A stretch of DNA of 5,602 nucleotides, taken from the NCBI GenBank assembly GCA_902790885.1, contig CADATR010000118.1, positions 1 through 5,602 of the forward strand, in the 5' to 3' direction. The translations under genes were made by a program, and so were the position numbers. Each line of letters begins with the position of its first letter. Position 1 is the first letter of the stretch. Under the pieces are notes generated by a model. That model did no database searches. It saw nothing but the letters and a program-made list of their open reading frames with translations, and was not told the origin of the DNA. The DNA comes from an uncultured Eubacteriales bacterium (GTDB lineage Bacteria > Bacillota_A > Clostridia > Peptostreptococcales > Anaerovoracaceae). This document shows, piece after piece, positions 1 to 4,983 of the stretch.

Positions 1-1
1 C

Positions 2-502
2 GATGACTTCATCTTCATAGACTGCGGTACCACCACCGTGCACATGGCCCAGCGCCTTGTCGACCGTCTGCGCGACGGAGAACTCCACGGAGTAACGGTA
101 GTAACCAACTCTCTTGCCAACCTTGAGCTTCTTGCTCCAAGCTACAACGTAATGCTGATCGGCGGAAGCTATTATCAGGACCGCCGGAGCTTTGCCGGAT
201 ACTTCAGTGAGAAATTCCTCGACAGATTCCATTTCAACAAGAGCTTCATCGGTGTCGACGGCTTCACCTTCGAGGAGGGCTTCGCTACTGCCGATCCCGA
301 ATTCGCCAGGCTCAGCGCCGCGGCAATGAAAATATCGGAGCACGCTTTTGTTCTGATGGATTCTTCCAAGATAGGCAAGCGCGCCTTCATGGTTTATGAT
401 AAATATGAACGCGTCCATAGAATAATCACGGACAGCAGGGTCACGCCGGAATCCGTTGCACAGTTCAGGGATTACGGCATAGAAGTGCTTATAGCAGAAT
501 AA
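2..502 (+). CDS. DeoR-family transcriptional regulator, C-terminal sensor domain (5' partial)
   Basis: The reading frame is open from base 2 to a TAA at 500-502 (166 residues visible), so the gene starts upstream and the N-terminal helix-turn-helix half is missing. What remains matches the DeoR C-terminal sensor fold (DeoRC, related to ribose-5-phosphate isomerase). In order it shows FIDCGTTT (residues 3-12), VVTNSL (33-38), LIGG (52-55), a long stretch ending FIGVDGF (82-88), and LMDSSKIGKRAF (118-129) with the DSSK lysine typical of the ligand pocket, then IITDS (141-145). Family members usually bind a phosphorylated sugar intermediate and repress sugar-uptake or catabolic operons; the ligand cannot be read from this sequence. 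The next gene follows after 27 bases on the same strand, so the two are probably co-transcribed. It may control the PTS operon nearby, but that is inferred from proximity only. The family call is secure. Confidence 0.93.
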   Translation, partial: DDFIFIDCGTTTVHMAQRLVDRLRDGELHGVTVVTNSLANLELLAPSYNVMLIGGSYYQDRRSFAGYFSEKFLDRFHFNKSFIGVDGFTFEEGFATADPEFARLSAAAMKISEHAFVLMDSSKIGKRAFMVYDKYERVHRIITDSRVTPESVAQFRDYGIEVLIAE

Positions 503-529
503 GCCTGTAAGGGAAAGGACAGGGGGATC

Positions 530-880
530 ATGTATAACGGAGCAGAAGGATTTACTTTAAAGGTAGGCAGCAAGACCATCGCCGAGTTTGGGAAGGACAG
601 CGTGTACATTCCCGCCGCCGGTATCTCAAAGCTTCTCGGAGCTGACGGTAAAACTATCAGGTACAGCGACATCGTCAGATTCTCGCTTATGCAGAACAGC
701 AGCGTACTGAGTTTTTACGTAGCAGCCGAAGATGCGAACGGTAAGGTAAAAGGAACAAACATCACCCATAGCCTTGACAAAAAGGCTGCTGTAGTGGATT
801 TCGAAAAAGCCGCTTCATTAGTCAGGGCAGCAAATCCTCAGGTAAAGATCTACTTCCCTGATTCGGTCGTCAAGCCGTGA
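530..880 (+). CDS. Small conserved-looking protein of unknown function (116 aa)
   Basis: I do not recognise this protein. It starts at ATG 530 behind a G-rich stretch (AGGGGG at 521-526, with GGGAAAGGA just upstream) and ends with TGA at 878-880. It has no signal peptide, membrane segment or cysteine, so it is probably cytosolic. The composition looks like a real protein: alternating beta-type stretches (GFTLKVGSKTIAEF near the start, VRFSLMQNSSVLSFYVAAED at about 49-68), then a predicted helix (FEKAASLVRAANP, about 92-104) and a short terminal strand (KIYFPDS). This strand-rich fold closed by a helix, with the phrase KTIRYSDIVRFSL, is reminiscent of small bacterial PH-like domains, but that is a fold guess, not a homology call. 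It lies 27 bases after the DeoR-type regulator and before a strong terminator, so it is most likely the last gene of that transcript. Confidence 0.75.
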   Translation: MYNGAEGFTLKVGSKTIAEFGKDSVYIPAAGISKLLGADGKTIRYSDIVRFSLMQNSSVLSFYVAAEDANGKVKGTNITHSLDKKAAVVDFEKAASLVRAANPQVKIYFPDSVVKP

Positions 881-929
881 CGCCTGTGATCCGGCCGGAG
901 TGCCGTATCTTTTGATTCTGACAACAATC

Positions 930-970
930 AAAGAGTCCGTCCCGCAGAAGCTGCAGGACGGACTCTTTTT
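930..970. terminator. Intrinsic terminator between convergent genes
   Basis: A perfect 13-bp inverted repeat (AAAGAGTCCGTCC at 930-942 and GGACGGACTCTTT at 956-968) closes on an inner 4-bp stem (GCAG 944-947, CTGC 951-954) with a 3-base loop. A T-run reaching 970 follows on the + strand, so it should end the regulator/hypothetical transcript efficiently. It also lies 8 bases beyond the stop of the - strand aminotransferase. In that direction the stem ends in CTCTTT followed by GATTGTTG, a weaker U-rich tail, so it plausibly serves both converging units. Confidence 0.9.
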
Positions 971-978
971 CACTGGAG

Positions 979-2073
979 TTACATTACGGATTCTTCGATC
1001 GCTTTGATAAGCATTGCCTTGAATGCAGGCATATCTTCGTCAGTAGTTATTGTGATCCGCAGGTGCTTCTCATTGTCGCCCCCGAATATGCGAATCAGGT
1101 ATCCGTTCTCCTCACATATGGCCTTGATCTTGTCGACATCATACCCGATCAGCCTGATATACACGAAGTTCGCGTCTGACTTATACGCAAGAACATCCGG
1201 TATCTCATTCAGATCGCTGATGAGCTGATCCCTCGAAGCAATTGTGCGTCTGCCGATATCGTCATAATACGCAGTGTCATTGAGGGCCGCGATCGCCATC
1301 CTCTTGCTTATGTGAGGCAGGCGGTGGAGCGGATTATCAAGCCACAGTACGCGTCTCAGCGCTGACGAGCAGAACGCATATCCTATGCGTAGATTGGCAA
1401 GTCCGTAATATTTGGAAAATGTTCTGGAGAATACTATGTTGTCATACTCTCTGATGAGTCTTGCCGCGTCAAACGGATAATCAGCAAACCCCAGATATGC
1501 CTCATCCATCAGAAATACCGTCTGCGGGAAGTCTCTTACAAGGTCTTCTACCATTACCGGATCCGCCAGATTGCCCGTAGGCATGGCAGGTGAAGTGATC
1601 ACAGCAAGCGCCGGCTCATGTTCCTCTATGAGGCTGCGAAGCTCCTGCATGTCATGATAGCATTTGTCTTCGCCCTCCCTGACATGGTAAAGCCATGTCT
1701 CACAGAACTTATAGTCGGCCAGGCCGTAGTAATAACTCCATCCCGGGTCAGGCAGAATGACACGCTTGTTTTCTCCCGCGGTCAGCATGCCTATGATGCT
1801 TTTTATGTTCTCTGCAGAACCATTATTCAGAAATATGTTCTCTGCCGGAACGCCGAGTATTTCTGCCAGTTTATCGGTCAGATCATCATGAGCGCCTGAT
1901 TCATACTGATACAGGTCCGTGATAACCAGGTCCTTTAAACTCTCGAGGCACTTGGGCGAAGGTCCGTAAAGATTCTCATTATAGTGGAGCCTTCCGGTCG
2001 TTTGTTCAGTAGGAACTCCCGCATACCGGTTTTTACCCTCATACTCCTTAAGCAGCTTCAGTTCTTCTTTCAT
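979..2073 (-). CDS. HisC-like PLP-dependent aminotransferase (fold type I, class I/II)
   Basis: The 364-residue protein has the usual length for histidinol-phosphate aminotransferase (HisC) relatives. Visible landmarks are LHYNENLYGPSP (29-40), a YQYESG segment (55-60) where the partner-subunit tyrosine is expected, NGSAENI (84-90), DEAY (190-193; Asp190 for the pyridine nitrogen, Tyr193 for O3'), SRTFSKYYGLANLRIGY (216-232) with Lys221 as the PLP Schiff-base lysine and Arg229 for the cofactor phosphate, and HLRITI (337-342) with Arg339 for the substrate carboxylate or phosphate. One key residue is unusual: the family's SPNNPTG reads SPAMPTG (161-167), putting Met164 at the conserved PLP-contacting Asn. 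The ATG at 2073 is preferred to a GTG at 2112 because AAAGGGGA lies 9 bases upstream of it and falls inside the longer reading. It is the last gene of the PTS operon, 60 bases after EIIB. The substrate is unknown; HisC, threonine-phosphate decarboxylase or another amino-phosphate enzyme are alternatives. Confidence 0.9.
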   Translation of the reverse strand: MKEELKLLKEYEGKNRYAGVPTEQTTGRLHYNENLYGPSPKCLESLKDLVITDLYQYESGAHDDLTDKLAEILGVPAENIFLNNGSAENIKSIIGMLTAGENKRVILPDPGWSYYYGLADYKFCETWLYHVREGEDKCYHDMQELRSLIEEHEPALAVITSPAMPTGNLADPVMVEDLVRDFPQTVFLMDEAYLGFADYPFDAARLIREYDNIVFSRTFSKYYGLANLRIGYAFCSSALRRVLWLDNPLHRLPHISKRMAIAALNDTAYYDDIGRRTIASRDQLISDLNEIPDVLAYKSDANFVYIRLIGYDVDKIKAICEENGYLIRIFGGDNEKHLRITITTDEDMPAFKAMLIKAIEESVM

Positions 2074-2079
2074 TAACAG

Positions 2080-2090
2080 CGTCCCCTTTC
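2080..2090 (-). promoter_or_regulatory. Ribosome binding site deciding the aminotransferase start
   Basis: On the - strand this reads GAAAGGGGACG, with the AGGGG core ending 9 bases before the ATG at 2073. The same bases would encode residues 8-11 (RKGT) of the longer GTG-started reading from 2112, so the internal ATG is the better start. Confidence 0.7.
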
Positions 2091-2098
2091 TCCCATCA

Positions 2099-2128
2099 GG
2101 GTATGCCGGCACGCGGCCGGCATCACCC
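2099..2128 (-). promoter_or_regulatory. Strong intercistronic hairpin without U-tract
   Basis: The arms are ATGCCGGC (2103-2110) and GCCGGCAT (2116-2123), a perfect 8-bp stem with a 5-base loop. GGGT (2099-2102) and ACCC (2125-2128) extend it by four more pairs around one bulged base at 2124. It starts 5 bases after the EIIB stop and ends 8 bases before the aminotransferase ribosome binding site. No T-run follows on the - strand, so it is not a standard terminator. It may stabilise the upstream PTS mRNA against 3' exonucleases, or reduce expression of the aminotransferase relative to the PTS genes. Confidence 0.7.
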
Positions 2129-2133
2129 GAGTT

Positions 2134-2625
2134 TTAGAAATGGTGATTTCTTTTAACGTCCTTCCACGATGACAGAACAGTCTGCGCCGTCTGCTGAAAT
2201 ACCACATCCACACCCGAAGTCTCGAGCTCGTCCAGCATTACGGCTTCTTCCTTGTTAAGAGATATAGCCCCTTCTATCTTGGTCCTGTCAGAACCGGTCT
2301 TTGTGCAGCCTACCATGAGAGACTCAAAATGCAGTCCCTTCTCATAGGCGTCACGGGCAGTCGGGACACTTTTGAAGATGATCATTACGCTGCCTGCGCC
2401 AAATCCGTCTTCCTGCCATCTTGCTGCTGCATCCGCTGCAGAGAGGACCTCGTGGACCGCTCCCGGCGGTACCGCAAGTGCGAGCACGTCCTTGGCGAAC
2501 TCATTTGAAGCGGTCTTATCGTCGACCACTATAATCTTATTGACTCCCAGTTTACCGATATATCCCGTAACTACCTGGCCGTGAATCAGACGATTGTCGA
2601 TCCTTACGAGTGCTATTTTTGCCAT
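2134..2625 (-). CDS. PTS mannose/fructose/sorbose family, EIIB component
   Basis: This 163-residue cytosolic protein has the full usual length for the sorbose-type IIB domain. The N terminus ALVRIDNRLIHGQVV contains the phosphorylated His15 in the family motif RxDxRLIHGQV. VVDDKTASNEFAKDVLALAVPPG (33-55) and MVGCTKTGSDRTKIEGAISLNKEEAVML (103-130) follow the family pattern, and the end carries the usual GVDVVFQQ segment. It takes phosphate from EIIA and passes it to the sugar as it enters through EIIC/EIID. The start at 2625 is supported by GGAGGAT (2631-2637) 7 bases upstream of the ATG when the A/T next to GGAGG is not counted. It lies 35 bases after the EIIC-EIID gene. Placing IIB after the membrane genes as a stand-alone protein differs from the classic ManX arrangement, in which IIA and IIB are fused and come first. 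The family is certain; the sugar is not readable. Confidence 0.96.
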   Translation of the reverse strand: MAKIALVRIDNRLIHGQVVTGYIGKLGVNKIIVVDDKTASNEFAKDVLALAVPPGAVHEVLSAADAAARWQEDGFGAGSVMIIFKSVPTARDAYEKGLHFESLMVGCTKTGSDRTKIEGAISLNKEEAVMLDELETSGVDVVFQQTAQTVLSSWKDVKRNHHF

Positions 2626-2660
2626 GACTGATCCTCCGTTCGTTGAAGTTGTCTAATGAT

Positions 2661-4253
2661 TTAAATCAGGATGCCGAATGCACCGCATACGATACCCACA
2701 ACCACCATGCCGAGGATGACCTTTATAACCGAAGTCTTTCCCTTCTTGAGGATGCTGTATACGATCATCGTTGCAATGAACGTGAGCAGGTTCGGTACCA
2801 GAGCATCAAGCACGTCCGCCTGGAGATTAACTACGGACGACTCTGTTACGATCTCGATAGGTGTCGCGACGTGTACGAGCGAGCATGTCATGCCGCCGAT
2901 GACGAAGAGACCGAGTACAGTGAAGAACGAAAGGATCTTGTCGATAAGACCGCTCTCAGTAAGCTGTTTGACAGCCTTGGTACCTACGTTGTAACCGAAG
3001 CGCATGAGGAAGAATGCCTCTGAGTTGGTGAGTACCGCGCAGATAATAACTGCGAGGATGCCCGGCCACCATGCTCCCGTCATAGCGTACGGGCACATGA
3101 GAGCAAGCACGATCGGGACTATGGTCGCCCAGTTGAGCGTATCGCCGAGGGCTGCCATAGGCGGGAACAGTGCCGCCTTGGTCTCTGTGATGAGTTCTCC
3201 TTCGATCGGAGCGCCGCCAGCCTTCTGCTCTTCCATCGACAGTGCGATTCCGATAGGCAGAGCGCCTGTCATGTCTTCCGCGTTGAAGAGCTCTGAAGTT
3301 CTTTCCATAGCTTCCTTCATTCCGGCAGGATCATCCTTGTAGAGCTTCTTCAGTACCGGATACATCGTTGTAACGACTCCGTTGGCCTGATAACGCTCAA
3401 AGCTGTTGCCTGCAGTGTAGAAGAACAGCAGTCTCAGGGTAGCCAGATCGAGCTCTCTCTTCGAGACCTTGCCGCCCGTTGAGTCTGACGCTGCGCTGAA
3501 ATCTATTGCAAGGCTTTCGCCCTTATTTGTAACAAAGAAGTAGAAGTATGCAACGAATATACCGAGAATAGCTATTCCGATTGGTGAAAGGCCTGTAAAC
3601 GCAACGGCGAAGAATCCTGCGATGAAGAACGGGAAGAATCCCCTCTTGTTGATCGTCGATGCCACGATGCACATTCCGAGGATAGGCATCAGGCTTCCGA
3701 CTGCAGACAGACCGTTGAGAAGCCATTCAGGAAGTCCGTTGATAAGAGCTCCGAGCGAGGAAGCTCCGAAGTAAAGTATCAGGGTCATAGGCAGCCAGTA
3801 CAGCACCACCTTGAACAAGCTCGGGAATACTACAGAAGACAGCCATGTCTTTTCATATTTTTCCTCAGCGATATACTTGTCAGTGAGATGGTTCCATACG
3901 GAGCCTACCGTCATACGAACATTTGTAAGCTGGGACAGAAGCACTCCTGCAGTAACAGCGACTGCCATAGCGCTCTTTATGTCCATTCCGCTGGTGATAA
4001 CGACCGCCGCCGTAATGACACCCGCAGCAGATGTATCCTGCGTGATTACCCATCCTGCCTGTGTCTGTGACAGATACATAGGCTGTATCGTAGCGCCTAC
4101 TATCATTGCCGTAGGCACATCGCCCAGGACAAGCCCTACCAGGACTGACAGCGGAAGCGGCTGAAGTACAAGAAGGTTGAGGCCGTGGCATCCGAAGCCG
4201 CAGTAGCTCAGCCAGTACAGGCCGCCAAGAACTATAGCCTGAAACAGTGACAT
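2661..4253 (-). CDS. Fused PTS mannose/sorbose-family EIIC-EIID membrane permease
   Basis: The 530-residue protein carries two domains normally made as separate proteins. Residues 1 to about 245 are EIIC: successive hydrophobic segments with the family stretch QPLPLSVLVGLVLGDVPTAM (31-50) and ATIQPMYL (54-61). A hydrophilic linker (about 246-263) follows, and 264-530 is EIID: a cytosolic part with FFYTAGNSFERYQANG (277-292), YPVLKKLY (298-305), ALPIGIALSMEEQKAGG (331-347) and AALGDTLNW (367-375), then hydrophobic segments near 375-412, 441-462, 485-502 and a last helix at 510-529. Together they form the membrane channel through which the sugar is translocated and phosphorylated by EIIB. The reading frame runs through the junction without a stop. 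The start is well fixed by AGGAGGT (4260-4266) 6 bases upstream. It is the second gene of the operon, 37 bases after EIIA. The substrate is unknown. Confidence 0.95.
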   Translation of the reverse strand: MSLFQAIVLGGLYWLSYCGFGCHGLNLLVLQPLPLSVLVGLVLGDVPTAMIVGATIQPMYLSQTQAGWVITQDTSAAGVITAAVVITSGMDIKSAMAVAVTAGVLLSQLTNVRMTVGSVWNHLTDKYIAEEKYEKTWLSSVVFPSLFKVVLYWLPMTLILYFGASSLGALINGLPEWLLNGLSAVGSLMPILGMCIVASTINKRGFFPFFIAGFFAVAFTGLSPIGIAILGIFVAYFYFFVTNKGESLAIDFSAASDSTGGKVSKRELDLATLRLLFFYTAGNSFERYQANGVVTTMYPVLKKLYKDDPAGMKEAMERTSELFNAEDMTGALPIGIALSMEEQKAGGAPIEGELITETKAALFPPMAALGDTLNWATIVPIVLALMCPYAMTGAWWPGILAVIICAVLTNSEAFFLMRFGYNVGTKAVKQLTESGLIDKILSFFTVLGLFVIGGMTCSLVHVATPIEIVTESSVVNLQADVLDALVPNLLTFIATMIVYSILKKGKTSVIKVILGMVVVGIVCGAFGILI

Positions 4254-4290
4254 GATTTTACCTCCTTTTCCACTATATTTTTAAACCCAG

Positions 4291-4722
4291 TCATTTTCCG
4301 GAAAGCACCGAGTCAACATCCACGATGCCCTCGCGTCCTGCGTCAACGGCGATACTGACCAGATCAGCTGCGGATCTCCCTTCGCGCGATAAGAGGACCT
4401 GCAGCAGCATATTCAGGTTGACGCCGCAAACAGCAGAGAAGTTTCTTTCAGGATTGGCAAGCATCAGCTGATTGAATGGAGTTCCTCCAAACAGATCCGC
4501 CAATACCAGGCAGCCGGCAGGAAAAGAATTCACTGCACGATGGATGCTTTCACCGAAATCATCCGGGTCCGTCTCTTCGTCAAAGCAAAGAGCCGCGAAA
4601 TTCTGTATCTCGCCGAAAACCATGCCTGCCGCTTCTGCAAGACCGCCGGCATAACCGCCGTGACTGATCAGCAGTATGCCCGTAAGCTCGGGAACAACGA
4701 AATCCGGGTAAATCTCCTTCAC
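4291..4722 (-). CDS. PTS mannose/fructose/sorbose family, EIIA component
   Basis: The 143-residue protein is a stand-alone EIIA-Man domain that accepts phosphate from HPr and passes it to EIIB. GILLISHGGYAGGL (15-28) holds the phosphorylated His21. LADLFGGTPFN (74-84) corresponds to the second active-site loop (LVDTWGGSPFN in ManX), with Asp76 beside the histidine. Residues 1-14 are a short extension before the first strand. I start it at GTG 4722: AGGGGAGG (4731-4738) lies 8 bases upstream, and the extra residues of a longer reading from ATG 4815 are encoded by AT-rich DNA containing the predicted promoter, with that ATG falling inside the -35 box. It is the first gene of the operon. It lacks the fused IIB domain of E. 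coli ManX, but the operon supplies IIB separately. Confidence 0.93.
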   Translation of the reverse strand: MKEIYPDFVVPELTGILLISHGGYAGGLAEAAGMVFGEIQNFAALCFDEETDPDDFGESIHRAVNSFPAGCLVLADLFGGTPFNQLMLANPERNFSAVCGVNLNMLLQVLLSREGRSAADLVSIAVDAGREGIVDVDSVLSGK

Positions 4723-4730
4723 TCGCAACA

Positions 4731-4738
4731 CCTCCCCT
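4731..4738 (-). promoter_or_regulatory. Ribosome binding site deciding the EIIA GTG start
   Basis: On the - strand AGGGGAGG ends 8 bases before GTG 4722. No ATG lies in frame at a useful distance, and this is the only good Shine-Dalgarno sequence upstream of the conserved EIIA core, so it fixes a GTG start. Confidence 0.8.
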
Positions 4739-4740
4739 AG

Positions 4741-4753
4741 CAACAACAACAAC
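4741..4753. repeat. Short trinucleotide repeat (CAA)4C in the PTS leader
   Basis: Four CAA units plus C on the + strand are GTT repeats in the - strand transcript, immediately upstream of the EIIA ribosome binding site. The tract is short. It would give an unstructured leader next to the Shine-Dalgarno sequence; length variation is possible but not shown. Confidence 0.6.
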
Positions 4754-4786
4754 GCAAATAAATACAGATCGCGATTTGATATTTTG

Positions 4787-4815
4787 ATTATAGCAACAGA
4801 GGCCTTTTTGTACAA
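4787..4815 (-). promoter_or_regulatory. Predicted sigma-70-type promoter of the PTS operon
   Basis: Reading the - strand, a perfect TATAAT (4787-4792) is preceded by TGC (4793-4795), making an extended -10. A TTGTAC (4810-4815) lies 17 bases upstream as a moderate -35, and A-rich DNA further upstream could act as an UP element. Transcription would start near 4780, leaving a leader of about 58 bases before GTG 4722. A palindrome at 4823-4837 sits 7 bases upstream of the -35 box. Confidence 0.75.
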
Positions 4816-4819
4816 CTAT

Positions 4820-4837
4820 TTTTGACTGTTTCGGTCA
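4820..4837. promoter_or_regulatory. Candidate operator 1 (imperfect palindrome)
   Basis: TGACTG-TTT-CGGTCA (4823-4837) is a 6+3+6 inverted repeat with one mismatched pair. The 18-base stretch TTTTGACTGTTTCGGTCA (4820-4837) recurs at 4953-4970 with a single change. It abuts the -35 side of the PTS promoter, a position suited to an activator or to one half of a repression loop. The cognate protein is not identified. Confidence 0.6.
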
Positions 4838-4874
4838 TTTTTCATTCAGTTTTATCTATTTTTTGTCAAAGTTT

Positions 4875-4903
4875 TTGTCATTTTTCGCTTTTTATGCTAA
4901 TAT
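4875..4903 (+). promoter_or_regulatory. Predicted promoter of the HAD gene
   Basis: TTGTCA (4875-4880, five of six consensus bases) is followed 17 bases later by TAATAT (4898-4903, four of six), which is preceded by TGC (4895-4897), an extended -10. Transcription would start near 4910 and give a leader of about 74 bases containing the T9 tract and the second palindrome. A second TTGTCA at 4863-4868 has no matching -10. AT-rich sequence makes chance matches likely, hence moderate confidence. Confidence 0.5.
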
Positions 4904-4952
4904 TTGCTTGGTTTTAACAATATTTTTACTTTTTTTTTCACTTTTTGAACAG

Positions 4953-4971
4953 TTTTGACCGTTTCGGTCAA
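4953..4971. promoter_or_regulatory. Candidate operator 2 (perfect palindrome)
   Basis: TTGACCG-TTT-CGGTCAA (4955-4971) is a perfect 7+3+7 inverted repeat and a near copy of the element at 4820-4837. It ends 12 bases before the HAD start codon and lies downstream of the predicted + promoter, where a bound repressor would act as a roadblock. In RNA it could also form a small hairpin close to the start. Confidence 0.65.
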
Positions 4972-4983
4972 TTATAAGCGTCA

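Larger units (their letters stand above)
4805..4956. other. Series of T-tracts at about helical spacing (likely curved DNA)
   Basis: Runs of four or more T on the + strand are centred near 4807, 4821, 4840, 4852, 4862, 4874, 4883, 4891, 4913, 4925, 4934, 4944 and 4955, the longest being nine T at 4930-4938. Many intervals fall around 9-12 bases, close to one helical turn, and the Ts are almost all on one strand, the arrangement that bends DNA. The tract joins the two candidate operators and spans the + strand promoter. It holds no recognisable gene. Confidence 0.55.

Noticed and set aside
2074..2112. Longer aminotransferase reading starting at GTG 2112 (13 extra residues)
   Set aside because: It would start inside the intercistronic hairpin and would translate the ribosome binding site of ATG 2073; the added residues are not HisC-like.
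2643..3023. Open frame of 126 codons on the + strand antisense to the EIID domain
   Set aside because: It has highly charged, low-complexity composition, no ribosome binding site, and lies wholly opposite a clear EIID coding sequence and across the EIIB-EIIC/D gap; best explained as a frame shadow.
3811..4191. Further long frames on both strands opposite or within the EIIC domain
   Set aside because: They are rich in Cys, Arg, Ser and Thr as expected from out-of-frame reading of a hydrophobic membrane gene, and show no start signals or family motifs.
4766..4777. ATCGCGAT palindrome near the predicted PTS transcription start
   Set aside because: Only 8 perfect bases, no second copy, and not extended by pairing on both sides; too short to call an operator.
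4793..4805. Possible sigma-54 promoter (GG...GC) for the PTS operon, as seen with LevR/ManR-type systems
   Set aside because: On the - strand GGCCTCTGTTGC resembles the -24/-12 pair, but only 8 bases separate GG and GC instead of the strict 10, and an extended -10 sigma-70 promoter overlaps it.
4723..4815. Longer EIIA reading starting at ATG 4815 (31 extra residues)
   Set aside because: The extra segment is AT-rich, contains the extended -10 TATAAT and the -35 box, has no Shine-Dalgarno sequence, and adds a leucine run not part of EIIA. GTG 4722 has AGGGGAGG at good spacing.
4955..4971. Catabolite control (cre) site
   Set aside because: The palindrome is 7+3+7 around TTT and lacks the cre core (TGWAANCGNTNWCA), so CcpA control is not supported by this element.
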